Part shown: in pieces, positions 38,358-49,688 of the stretch
Layout of the letters: each line of letters begins with the position of its first letter
Numbering within the stretch: position 1 is the stretch's first letter
NCBI RefSeq assembly: GCF_029784155.1
Contig: NC_073692.1
Coordinates: 275,633,413 to 275,697,412 of the forward strand
Length of the DNA: 64,000 nt
Direction of reading: 5' to 3'
DNA from: Uranotaenia lowii
Lineage: Eukaryota > Arthropoda > Insecta > Diptera > Culicidae
The notes under the pieces: model-generated
Databases searched by the model: none
Seen by the model: only the letters and a program-made list of their open reading frames with translations
What the model was told of the DNA's origin: nothing
Made by a program: the position numbers and the translations under genes

Positions 38358-39210
38358 GGGGAACATGCCCTATTATGCGCCACCTAAGCGAATCGCTGAT
38401 TTTCTATGCATTCCACGTACAAATTGTGTTGAAAATGGGTGCAATCGTCGAAGAAAAGTGTTTTCTATAAATGCCTATGATATTTTATTACTCAAATTGC
38501 TATAGCTGCTTCAAAAACTTGATTTTCAAAAACCATATTCAAAGCCACAGAACAAAACTGTGTTGCAAATACGCGCCGCTGTGTATTCAATATGCGCCTA
38601 GCAGCCGAACACACCCGAAAGCAGCCGAAGACCAAAAACACACCAATACTTACAGACACTTTGACTGAAAAGAAAATCAAAATGGACTAATCCAAATTTT
38701 GAAAAAAATTAAAAGTAGATTTTCTGGGCTGAATTAACGCTCAAAATATGGTTTAGACTTTTTCTTCATTTTCAAATGAAAATTGGCCTTTTTGAAAAAT
38801 TAATGCTATTTTCAGCCTACTACGATTGGCGCGTTATAACGAGCGCATGGGCCGTGATAGAACATACCCATAAAAAGCATACCTTTGCGAGTTCAGTATG
38901 ATTTTTTAGCATAAAATCATAGTTTAGATTCTCCTCTATCGATGTGTCAGAAAATATTGTCTTATTCGTTTTTCTCTGCTTGGTGACACCTTATTGAAAG
39001 TGTTTTAAAATTTAGATCAAAATGACGAAAAACCTAAATTGTGAAATTATCACGACAAAGGAGCATTTTAAGGGAAAATTCATACTTGCCATGAACAATC
39101 ACAGCATTTAGAACAAATTGGTAATATTTTGCAGGCTTCAAATGTTTCAGATTCTTCAAAACAAAGGTGGCGCGTATTAGCCACATGGGGCGTTATATGA
39201 ACTTTTCCCC
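38358..39210. mobile_element. TA-flanked TIR element
   Basis: Inverted ends GGGGAACATGCCC... and ...GAACTTTTCCCC are flanked by TA on both sides (38356-38357 and 39211-39212), the target duplication used by Tc1/mariner/pogo elements. Subterminal words TATTATGCGCCACC and GGTGGCGCGTATTAGCC continue the symmetry, and a central block (38828-38875) repeats GCGCGTTATAACG and GAACATACCC. No transposase motif is present, so it is non-autonomous. Confidence 0.68.
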
Positions 39211-39212
39211 TA

Positions 39213-39561
39213 CCCAGAACCAGTGCAGCTATCGAACAGGATCTACGGTAGATCCTACCGTCCACGTGATTTGTATTTTTCGGAATTCTCGTGTAAACTT
39301 GGCCTTTTCCGATTCCGGATGGTCTACAGAATCACACTGGCACTGTTTTGGTAGCAAAACGCGTGTTTATTAAATAATAAACGATATTTAAGTTTGCTAT
39401 TTATTTACTTAACATTCTAGCTTACAAGCTAAAGGTGCATTGTAAAATATTCACGATGCCGAGCGGTGGTTGGACGTTCGCGAATGAGGATCAACTGTTT
39501 CTGGTGACCGCGCCAAAACCGTCGGGGGCTTTCGGCTTCACACCTGCTGTTAGTCGACGAT
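39213..39561. other. Remnant of unknown element, target of the R1-like insertion
   Basis: Contains the palindrome GATCTACGGTAGATC, AATAAA twice near 39375, and an ATG at 39455 opening a short GC-rich frame. The frame would read from 39455 to the R1-like target site and continue beyond 43162 to a stop near 43200 if the insertion were removed. I do not recognise the product. Confidence 0.35.
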
Positions 39562-39562
39562 C

Positions 39563-42486
39563 ATCAAACGGTAGGCGAAAAGAAGTGTGATGTGGCGCTT
39601 TTATCAGAACCATACAGAATCCCGTCTGGAAACGGTAATTGGGCAGCGGACAGGTCTGGCTCAGCTGCTGTCTACGCCACGGGACGTTTTCCTATCCAGG
39701 AGATAGTGGTAGATTCTCGGGACGGATTCGTGATTGCCAAAATTAACGGCATCTTTTTCTGTAGCTGCTACGCTCCACCAAGATGGACGATCGGGGAGTT
39801 CAACACAATGTTGGATGAACTCACTCACGAACTGGCAGGAAAGGCCCCTGTTGTAATAGGAGGAGACTTCAACGCCTGGGCGGTAAACTGGGGTAGTAGG
39901 TGCAACAACCCTAGGGGCCACAGTCTACTAGAGTCCTTCGCAAGACTGGAAGTTGAGCTGTGCAACACTGGATCCATCAGCACCTATCGCAAGCATGGAT
40001 TACCAGACAGAACGTCAGTGATCGATATCACCTTTGCGAGTCCATCATTAAAAACTGATATGAATTGGAGAGTGTGTGACGATTATACCCACAGCGATCA
40101 CCAGGCGATACGCTATAGCGTAGGAAACCGAAATCCGGTGGCAGTAAGGCAGCTGCCAGTGCACGAGCGGAGATGGAAGACTAAAGTGTTCGACAAGGAA
40201 GTGTGCACCGAAGCTGTATACATGCAGGACTCATCCCAGGTCCATAATGCTGAGCAGCTGACGAAAATGATGGTAGCGGTGTGCGACATGACCATGCCCA
40301 GAAGAAATACACCGAAGTGGTGGCGACGACCGGCTTACTGGTGGACTTCAGAAATAGCTGAGCTTCGTACTAGCTGTCTAAAAGCGAGACAACGAGCTCA
40401 ACGGGCGAGAAATGAAGCCGACAGAGAAACGAGAGGTGCCGTTTACCGAGCAGCCAGGGTGGCACTTAAGCGAGCTATTAAAACAAGCAAAGAAAACTGC
40501 TACAGAGCGTTATGCCAGAGCGTAGATGATAACCCATGGGGCCAAGCCTATAGAGTTGCACTGGCGAGATTCGGTGGCCCAAGGTCGCCGACCGAAAAGT
40601 GTCCGGAAAAACTGAGAGAGATCGTTGCACATCTTTTCCCGCAGCATGGCCCGACGCAGTGGCCACTTACCCCGTACGACGCGGGTGCCCACGACATCGA
40701 GCCAGTAACGAACGAAGAACTCGTGGCTACCGCTAAAAAACTTGCGGTGAACAAGGCCCCTGGTCCGGACGGAATCCCAAATGCAGTGCTGAAGGTGGCG
40801 GTACAGACCATTCCGGATACCTTCAGAGTGGTGCTACAAAAGTGTCTCGACGAGGGATCTTTTCCCAATTCGTGGAAAACGGCGAAGTTGGTGCTACTAC
40901 CGAAACCCGGGAAACCCCCAGGGCATCCATCATCATATAGACCCATTTGTCTGCTGGACACCCTTGGTAAGCTACTGGAGAGGATAATATTAAACAGACT
41001 TATTATCTACACAGAAGACGGAAGTGGACTGTCGGACAGACAGTTCGGTTTTCGGAAAGGGAGATCTACGGTGGACGCCATCCGTATGGTGACAGAGTAC
41101 GCGAAGCGCGCATATAAAAAGAAGCGAACAGGTGTTCGTCACTGCGCCATTGTGACGATCGACGTTAAGAATGCCTTCAACAATGCCAGCTGGGAAGCGA
41201 TTGCCAAAGCGCTTCACAGGATGCTTGTTCCCAATACTCTCTGCAGGATAATAGGAAGCTTCTTCGAAAATCGAATCCTGACGTACGAAACCGAAACTGG
41301 GATACGATCTACTGCCCTAACAGCGGGTGTTCCACAGGGTTCCATACTCGGACCTGTGCTTTGGAATGCCATGTATAATGAGGTGTTAACGCTGAAACTA
41401 CCAGCAGGCGTGCAGATAGTCGGATTTGCTGACGATATCGTGCTCATGATTACCGGCGAAACAATCGAGGAGGTAGAAGACCTTGCAACGGTGTCCGTAG
41501 AAAGGGTTGGCATCTGGATGGAGGGAGTTAAGCTTCAGATAGCTCACCATAAAACTGAAGTTCTGCTCGTGACCAATAAAAGAGTTGTGCCGCACATGGA
41601 GATTACTGTTGGAGGGCACACGACATCTTCGAAACAGCAGCTGAAATACCTTGGAGTAATGGTCGATCATCGCTTAAGTTTTGGTGCGCATGTCAAATAC
41701 TGTTGCGAAAGTGCATCGAAAGTCATAGATTCATTGGCCTGGATTATGCCGAACTGCCATGGTCCAAAGAGTAGCAAGAGACGTCTTCTTGCGAGCGTAG
41801 CACCGTCGAAACTACGATACGGAGGAGCGGCCTGGAGCTCCGCGATAGAGGTAGAGCGCAACAGATCCAAATTACGGAGCACACATCGGTTGATAGCCAT
41901 GCGAGTTTCCTGTGCGTACAGGACCATATCAGCAGATGCAGCTTTTGTCATCGCGGGCATGGTTCCCATCGACATAACTCTGGCGGAGGATATGGAATGT
42001 TACAAAGCAAGAGCTGTTAGAGGAGTGCGTAATATTCAACGAGCAGCGTCAATGCTCAAGTGGCAGGAGCAATGGGACGCATCGAACAACGCAAGATGGA
42101 CGCATAGGCTAATCCCGAGACTTTCAGACTGGGTAAATCGGAAGTATGGAGAGGTTAACTTCTACCTGACGCAGTTCCTTTCGGGTCATGGGTGCTTTAA
42201 GCAATACCTTCATCGGTTTAAGCTTATCAGCTCGCCTTATTGCCCGGAATGCGTAGAGACGGAGGAATCGGCAGAACATGCTATCTTTGTCTGCCCCAGG
42301 TTCAATTCAAGGCGTCAACAACTTCAAAATTTGAACGCTGAAAACATAGTGAGTGAAATGTGTCGCGACGAACAGTCATGGCGTGCTATAGTCGACGAAA
42401 TCTCGCAAATCATGCGCGATCTGATAAGGATCAGGAAAGATGATGAACGGAGAGAGCGAGATAGTCAACCAAATTTGACAAGCTAA
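39563..42486 (+). CDS. R1-type ORF2: endonuclease (N-truncated), reverse transcriptase, zinc finger
   Basis: 964 codons are open from 39592 and the frame extends back to the insertion edge (TVGEKKCDVALLSEPY); no ATG start survives because the 5' end was lost. Numbering from 39592: endonuclease GGDFNAW at 90-96 and SDHQ near 167; RT with KPGKPPGHPSSYRPI, FGFRKGRST, DVKNAFNNASW, AGVPQGSILGP and the catalytic FADD at 612-615; C-terminal CCHC finger C884-x2-C887-x8-H896-x4-C901. The order endonuclease-RT-CCHC suits the R1 clade. The ORF lacks stops or frameshifts. The missing N-terminal endonuclease residues probably abolish nicking, while the RT could still be active if expressed. Confidence 0.9.
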
Positions 42487-42721
42487 TGAAAGGTCTTGGG
42501 CCTCGTATGACACTTCAATTCAAAAGCAACGCGATCTTAGGGCGCGGTATAACCCTAATCTGGACTCATACGTGTGGTGGGACTTAAAAGGTCTCACGTA
42601 CTCAGCTACGATCTTTCCTGCAGCAAAAGGAAGCGGAGATACCATTCGGGGTGGTCGTGTCGGGATTCTAGCTTGGTAGTTTCTCAATCGGCCATGCCTT
42701 GGTGGTTAGAAATCCTGCGGA

Positions 42722-42862
42722 AGTGGTTGCTGTGACGGGCGCGAGTTACTTTGAAAGCGTTACCTAACCGGCACACGTTTCGAGGTCCCCGGGATAGTGG
42801 ATGCTGTGACGGGCGTGAGTTATTATGAAAGCGTTACCTAACCGGCACACGTTTCGGGGTCT
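42722..42862 (+). repeat. Two tandem units in the R1-like 3' UTR
   Basis: Near-identical units of about 65 bp separated by CCGGGATAGTG-type sequence. They may contribute to RT recognition of the RNA 3' end, as tandem 3' UTR repeats are proposed to do in other LINEs; this is inference. Confidence 0.85.
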
Positions 42863-43233
42863 TCCGTACCAATCTGAAGTTGACGATAGAGGAAAAGGAG
42901 AAGGAGGAAAAAGGATAAAGCAGAACGATGATCAAGGAGAAATTGAGGAAAAATTGAGAAAGAGGAAAAGGGTGAGATGTATAAGTGCATGAGCACAGCC
43001 TACCCCTTGATGTAGTATCATAGGGTGAAACCAAGGGGCACATCTGGCACACGAAGCCCAAGGTGGTTTTAGTGGGACGAACCCACACACGGCAGCAAAC
43101 ACCCGGCTGTTATGGTTTGAAGTCAAATTTCCATCTTTTTTAAAAAAAAAAAGTCGACGATATCGGGTTCGTTCTTGGGGTCCAAGTAGTGGCTCACCTT
43201 AGTGAGCTGGTGTAGTGATGTGTAGTGGGTATA

Positions 43234-44415
43234 GAGTAAAGTGGGGCCAGAGTACGCAGGCGGAAAGAGTACGCACTAGGCTTTTACAGTAAACGACAAC
43301 ACTGAAACTAGCAACACTGTACCGGTTTGACAGGTCATCGAGTCAGCTGATCATACGTGTTTTTGTTTGTGGTTTGATTCGCGCACGTCGGAGAAATGAG
43401 GCAAGTTTTAGTTTTTCCCATTTTTATGTAATTTAATGCGTATTTGGAAACATTATTACGCTTCGTGGAAATTTGCTAATCAAATCTGCATACGTGACAA
43501 AGGACACATAATTAATATAGATTAAATCTGTGGAACACTCATACTAGGATATGATCGGAATGTTTAGCACTTTTAGTTTTTTTCACAAATGGTCGTAGGG
43601 GGCAAGAGTACGCGTTGGTTTCCTTTGCTTTTTTATTAGCATTTGGAAAGCTGTTTCTGGAATGTTTTCAATAATCAGGACGTACAAAAGGAAAGGATTC
43701 GACCTCTTCCGAAGCGTAAGGACCCTCAACAAAGACGGAAGAAAGGCCAAAAGTCTGAAATCATCACGAGTACTCCCGTCAAGCAAAAATTGGAATCCAA
43801 TCTTCAACAGAAAGAGGCAAAACCGCCGGCGAAACGCAAACCTCCAACTGAGACAGACACTGCAAAAGGAACCAACACGACAATGAAGGAAAAGCCTTCT
43901 AAAGGCTCTGAGGCTCCAAAAGGAGCAAAAAGACCACGAAAGGCAAAGCATGCCTAAAGCTCTTTTGCCTCTGTTTGTTTTTTTTTCTTCGATTTGATTT
44001 TATAAAAGAGTCCTTATGATTTTAAGTTTTTAACCCATGGAATATTAATTCACTGTTTTATTTTAACTATTGTTTATGAAATAAAGGTTTTATTTTGTTT
44101 AATAAACGATTATGATGATTCAAGACCTTACTTACACTGGAGCAGAATGGAATACAATGAGCTTATTTTATGCGTACTCTTGCCCCACCCCATGCGTACT
44201 CTTGCCCCACTGGTGGGGAAAGAATACGCTTTGGTAATTTTTGAAAAATATGATTTTTTATCAATGTTTTCAAACATAATCAAAACTTTAGGCGTCATAC
44301 AATCAAGGTAAAGAGCCTTACTTTAATTTGGTTTTATTACTATGATCGATACTTTTTTCTTTGAAGAGATACAATAAGTACACAACTAAGTGCGTAATCT
44401 TGCTCCACTTTACTC
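43234..44415 (+). mobile_element. Internally deleted pogo-like DNA transposon
   Basis: Inverted ends GAGTAAAGTGGGGCCAGAGT and the complement of CTTGCTCCACTTTACTC, with TA on each side (43232-43233 and 44416-44417). GCGTACTCTTGCCCCAC repeats at 44172-44210 show subterminal repetition of the end sequence. It carries the C-terminal tail of a pogo-type transposase (43643-43957) and AATAAA signals at 44081 and 44100. The DNA-binding and DDE catalytic domains are absent, so it needs a transposase in trans. Confidence 0.85.
43643..43957 (+). pseudogene. C-terminal remnant of pogo-like transposase
   Basis: 104 codons, of which the meaningful part begins at about residue 18 (IRPLPKRKDPQQRRKKGQKS followed by EIITSTPVK). 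A basic segment followed by 'S-x-I-x-T-S-T-P-x-K' is the standard tail of pogo/Tigger/jerky-type transposases, just after the DDE domain. The rest is a lysine/proline-rich tail ending in KRPRKAKHA. A 3' AATAAA lies downstream. The upstream part of the gene has been deleted, so it cannot catalyse transposition; the basic tail might still bind nucleic acid if expressed. Confidence 0.7.
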
Positions 44416-44429
44416 TAATGATTGGTTCG

Positions 44430-44790
44430 AGATAATCAAAATTGCACAATGAACCAATTGAAAGATTGCTGGGAACAAGCAATACAATCTCACTGTACAA
44501 TTGTGAAAATCTCCTTCTTTTAAATGTAGCAATAACGACGCCGGAAAAGTCCGTGTAGTCGATAGGAGGAAGGGAAGTGCAGCACATGTGAGGATTTGTT
44601 TTGCGGAGACCGGCTGTACGCCATCCCTCCACAAATCTCACGCTGAATGTTTGGGGGTAAAGGTATTATGGCATGGAAATCACTATGGTAAGTGATGTGG
44701 CCATTTGAAACCTAAGCTCTTACACCTCCTGAATCCTATGTTTCCTATTGAAACTCCTAAAAACTCCTATAGAGGCCATATAAATAAAGA
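44430..44790. repeat. Unclassified interspersed repeat, copy 1
   Basis: Shares with 46660-47205 the words AATAACG(A/G)CGCCGG, GTAGTC.AT.GG.GGAA.GG and a 3' block of CCTCCTG/CTCCTA units ending in ATAAATAAAG. This looks like a LINE or SINE 3' end. Class not determined. Confidence 0.5.
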
Positions 44791-45259
44791 ATTGAAAAAA
44801 GACGAGCGTAAATGTGAGGCACTCTGTAGAACAGTAACATGAGTCACACTTAAAAATGAGAAAAAAAAATCTTTCATAACGAATTAGCATAGAAGCACAA
44901 TAATTCATCTCGATTTTATCCATATTAAGACTTAAACCTAATTAAGAACAATTAAGTGTCCCTATCTGAACTTGGCCTCAATTATTGAAAGCTGTGTCCT
45001 CACCGATATAGATACACTTTTATTCTTGTTTAATATTGTAAAGATTTAGATAACTATTCCATGTAAAACGGTTGAATATTTAAAAATCTACACTTTTGAT
45101 TGTATTTAACAAAATTGTTTGCCTGACATATGAAGCTTTTTAATATTCTGGTAAAACTGATCACGCAAGTTCTAATCCGCGAAGAGTTAAACCATCTTTA
45201 AAAAAAATTTAAATTAAAATATCTGTGATGCAAGAAAATGAACAAATCACTTCTACTAA

Positions 45260-45456
45260 CTAGGGCTTGTGATATAGCTCAGTTGGCAAGTCTGTTGTCT
45301 CCTGAGCCGATGTCCGCGAGTTCGAGCCCAAGAGTAAACATCGAACACAGTTGTACCGGATGAGTTTTTCAATAACGATCCGCCAACTGCAACGTTGATA
45401 AAGTCGCGAATGCCATAAAAATGGTAAAACGACTATAATCGAAACAAAAAAAAAAA
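45260..45456 (+). mobile_element. tRNA-derived SINE (family 2), full length
   Basis: Head with A box TAGCTCAGTTGGCAAG and B box GAGTTCGAGCC, then a body (GTTGTACCGGATGAG, AACGATCCGCCAACTGCAACG, AATGCCATAAAAATGG) and a poly(A) tail. Flanked by an 11-bp target duplication ACTTCT(A/G)CTAA with one mismatch (45249-45259 and 45457-45467). Resembles mosquito tRNA-derived SINEs of the Feilai kind; the exact family is not verified. Pol III transcribed, LINE-mobilised. Confidence 0.85.
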
Positions 45457-45469
45457 ACTTCTGCTAAAT

Positions 45470-46655
45470 TTGCTATAATGATTTCTCACATTGACATTAC
45501 CATAATTGACTATCATTTATTGACCCAGGGCGAGAAGTAAAACCGGTAGAATCTCATATTTCACTCTTCAAAACACGGGAAACTTATGAAACATGAATAA
45601 AATGTTATTGACATCTCCTCGCACTCTTTATAATAATATATTGAATAAAGAAAATACATTTCATTTACGACATTCAACGCGCACAACCTAGAGGCCCACA
45701 ACTCGGTACTCACCAATAGTCCCAATAGGAAAGAAAGTAAGAACTCGAAACACAGACCTTCTCGTGAATAAGAGGTGCTTCCGACGATAAGGACTAGAAT
45801 TTTTTATAAGGATTCCAACACTCAAGAACTCCAACACTTAAGACATATCCGATCTCCCTACGACTAGCAAACATCATTAGAATTTGATTCTATCCACCCG
45901 CTATCCATCATACCTGGAAGCTACATTTAATAGTATAAAGTGAAAAGGTACTTAACTTTTCTTTCGGATCCTCATATGTCCATGTTAATCCTATAGGATA
46001 TAAAATAAAACTTTATAAATAAAGAAAAAACTTTAAAGATAGCCATGAAAATTAAAGGTTACAAAATCATGCATCTATGCCACTTTCGTGTTTAAAGGGC
46101 AACATTTTTTATAGATGTGTGTTGATAAAATACGCAAAATGCCCATTATTTCGAAACTACCTTCTTTCAGATAAATGATTTACTAACTTTAATGGAACTA
46201 ACGCTTCTAGACAGGGCCAACTCTTCAATCTTAACAAATTAAGAACTGTCGTCTTCACTTGTCAACGGTAGGAATAGAAAAAAAAGAAGATTTCATCCTT
46301 CCTTTTAATAAAAAGCAAGAGTTTGCCAGGCTGGCTTAACAAAAACTTAAAAACTACCATCTTTCAGATAAATGATTTTAGTAGTAAAATCTGATACATA
46401 CAAATGAAATTATATGTTTATTAAAGCTCAAGAATGTGCCTTTCAAATGCATATAATTTTGTTTTCATAAATTTGCAACTTTTAGAGATATGGATCAATG
46501 AAAATATGCAATTTTAAAACGTAATTAGCTTAGCTTGTTTGACTACTCATATCCACCTTAAATCATTGCACTCGAAATGCTATTTAATTGTTTCGGGGGG
46601 TGGTAATGCTATTTAATTACGTCCTTCAAGAGAAAAGATGATTTTTTGTAATTTT
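45470..46655. other. Unassigned DNA
   Basis: No gene or clear repeat. 45660-45800 has a weak tRNA-like stretch on the minus strand (AGGTCTGTGTTTCGAGTTC) without pairable arms. Confidence 0.4.
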
Positions 46656-46659
46656 TTTA

Positions 46660-47205
46660 ACAATTCATGCGCATTTCGAATTCCATGATCGCTGGCGTGG
46701 CTAAGCAGAACAAGTTCCACGTCGCCAATGGTTGCTACTCCGTGATTAATCGAGGCCATCAATTCTGCACAAAGTCCAAAAGAATGGTGCTTGGGATTAG
46801 CAGTTCATTCTCAATGTACAAAACTCATGCTCTCCGCTTTTGAAATGATTAATAACGGCGCCGGCCACGTCCTAGTAGTCAATGGGGAAAAAGGAAGGAA
46901 TGTTAGTTTGATACTCTTAAGGTTCAACTAGCAACTTCATGCTCCTGCATACTCCAAAAATAATTTTGAAATAGTCAGAACCAGAAATAAGTAAGTATCA
47001 CCAACTATGGAAACCGTCTGTACGTCTGCGAATCTATATTCAAGTATCAAAGGAAGGGGTTGTGTTAGTTAGAAAAAGGTAAAGATCAGGATCCATTTTG
47101 GTCAATGGTGCGATCGTATTTTCCTACACCTCCTATGCTCCTAGACATTTCATAAGGAAACTCCTACTTCTACGAGGCATTCGATAAACATTAAATAAAT
47201 ATATA
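46660..47205. repeat. Unclassified interspersed repeat, copy 2
   Basis: Longer relative of 44430-44790. It adds a GC-richer left part (GCTGGCGTGGCTAAGCAGAA, CCGTGATTAATCGAGGCCAT) that lacks an open frame. Ends with CTCCTA units and ATTAAATAAATATATA. Confidence 0.5.
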
Positions 47206-49688
47206 TAATTATTACCATCCACATTTCATCCCTATCAATCTAGCTTTTCCCTAACAGTGATCCCTGTTTAATCAAAGAATTATCAAAAGACTTTCATGGT
47301 TGAAAAAAAACAGTATTTTGAATTGAATGTATTTTTAATAATATGCCGACAAAAACTTCTCAAACTGTTTTTCGTGATTTATACCATTTTGAAAATTCTT
47401 TAATTTTTTCTTCTCCTTGCCTCTTTTTGAGCTTCATTGCATGTACAAAGTAATGTTAAAATTTTTGCTAATTTTGAAAACATCTGATATTTTTTTCGAT
47501 TTACCAATTCGAGGAACTACTAATCAAACAGAACATTTTATTATTTTTAAAAGGTGGCTATTTTGAGAAAAACAAAACGCGACTTTTTAAAACAAACTTG
47601 AAATAACATGGAAACAGTTTTTTGAAGTGACTGAAATTTACGTACGTTTACGTACGTTTTGTAGAACGAAGGAATAAATCTGATGCACATATACGAATTT
47701 TGACAATGAATGATTCATCGCAGCAGAATCAGTATAGAATGATGAGAAAAATGGAGAACAAACAGCAGAACTTGAGATGGAAATAAAACAGCATTTGATA
47801 GTTAAAAATAACTATTAATTCGTCATATAAAAAGAAAAAAAAAGTAACACACATGACATGATCTAATTTATATGAAAAAAAGCAGATGATAATATCAACA
47901 AGTTTCAGCAATCTTATCTGTCACAAAAAAAGTTTATTCTTAAGATTTTCAATATGAGTGACAAGAGCAACTTATATTCAGATGATTGGTTTTTGAAGTG
48001 ATTATTGAAAAAATTATAATTTAATTTTGAATAAGGACAATTAACTTCTTTTTAGCCATTCCATTAATATTTCTTACACTTTGTGAACATCATACATTGA
48101 AAATCGTGTTTCATGTAAAATATAAGCCACGTTTTGTTTTCATAGAAAAAGTAGTACATTTCGAACAAAAACACGACCCGAAAATTCATAATAGTTAACA
48201 GTATGATGGTCCTCTCCATTTATAATTGAAAAATATATGAAATTTCCCTATTATTTGCATATCGAATCTTTTACTTTCAAAATTTATCAGGTTGAATTTA
48301 ACCTGTTCCTGAGTTTTGACATTTTTCAAAGCTTAATACTTTAAAATTGCACAATATTTGAAATGTGAAATGTTTCAGATGAAAATTTTGAAATGTGTTT
48401 GTATTTAAAATATTTCTGAAAACATAAAATAATTCAACTTCTCAGAATTTGTATTTTTAAATATTCATGTTTTACTTGTCAAATAGTCATAATTTCTAAC
48501 TCAAAAGCAAAGAAAACTTCGAAAATCCCCTATTTTAAATTTCCATCGCAATTTTTCAAGTTTGTAAAAATTTAAAGCAAAAATAACCATTCCGGGCACA
48601 AGTTTCCAACACCTACATAAATAAAAAAAAATTTAAAACAACACATATTCTAACATTAAAATTATGGGTTTTAAGAATAATTCAAATATTTAGATATTTC
48701 TAATTTTAAACTTACAATTGGTCTAGAAAACTAAAAGAAATGTAAATAAAATCATATCACAAATACTAACCAACTGTGATTAGTTTTGGAAAGTTTTTCT
48801 AATTGAATTTATCGGGATTTAAATTAATATGCCATCCCTCCAAAACGAATAGAAAATTCTATTGTTATTGAAAAGTTTAACTCAAATGGATAAAGCTTTA
48901 TTGTTCTTTACTTAAATCAATCTTTCTAGAATAATTGAAAAGTATGGAACAACTCTGGAATAATCAAAAAGAGAAAACTATTATCACCACTTATACGAAG
49001 TCAACTCCGTATACAAAAAAAAACCGTTATCACTAGCACTGTTTCCTAAATCGTATTTTTATGAAACTGTAAAATCTATCGCCAAACATGCATGATTGTT
49101 AGTTGTGTGAAATTCCATTTAATACTGTTTAACGGCATAAAAATAGTAGAGGCAAAATATTACCATCGTTTAGAGAACGCTTACAAACGTGAAAATATGC
49201 AATTTTAAAACGTAATTACACAAAAAGTACCATTTAACGTCAAGATAGAAACTTGACACCTTCAATGAAGTTGTGCACTTTTACAATTGTTACAACTCTC
49301 TCATATAAAGTAAAACTCGAAAATCGCTTTGAAAAAAAATAAACGAAAATTTCGTTTTTGAGGTAAGTTTTTAGAAATATGTTTATAAATCTGTTGTTCT
49401 GAGAGATAGAGCTTCAAAGTCTTTTACAAAGTTTTTTAAATTGTATTGTCTACAAGTTTTCTGAACACATCATTTTGATTGGATGACAAATTCAAAAAAT
49501 AAAAAAAATATCTCACTTTTAGGTGAATCGATCAGAAAAATAATAATGACAAAATATGCGCAATTAAAAATAGTGAAAAATTGTAGAACATGTCATTAAG
49601 CTATTTTGACATCTAAGGCATCAAAAAGCCCATGAACACGTTTTTCGAGTTTTAAACCACTGTGCAATCCGAGCAAAACTAAATACTT
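47206..49688. other. Unassigned AT-rich DNA
   Basis: Strongly AT-rich, no gene supported. TACGTACGTTTACGTACG at about 47639-47658 is a short local palindrome. GAAAATATGCAATTTTAAAACGTAATTA occurs twice (46499 and 49190), indicating a shared repeat. Confidence 0.45.

Larger units (their letters stand above)
39562..43151 (+). mobile_element. 5'-truncated R1-clade LINE with target duplications
   Basis: Flanked by the 10-bp direct repeat AGTCGACGAT (39552-39561 and 43152-43161). Starts within the endonuclease domain and ends in an A-run of about 11. The 3' UTR (42487-43151) holds two tandem units of about 65 bp (42722-42785 and 42797-42862; GCTGTGACGGGCG.GAGTTA, GCGTTACCTAACCGGCACAC). Short intact target duplications, poly(A) and a clean reading frame point to a recent insertion that was dead on arrival. 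Confidence 0.92.

Noticed and set aside
39661..41975. Several antisense frames across 39661-41975
   Set aside because: Shadows of the 964-codon R1-type ORF2, whose motifs are unambiguous.
45264..45335. Functional tRNA gene
   Set aside because: Same reason: a SINE head followed by body, poly(A) and target duplications.
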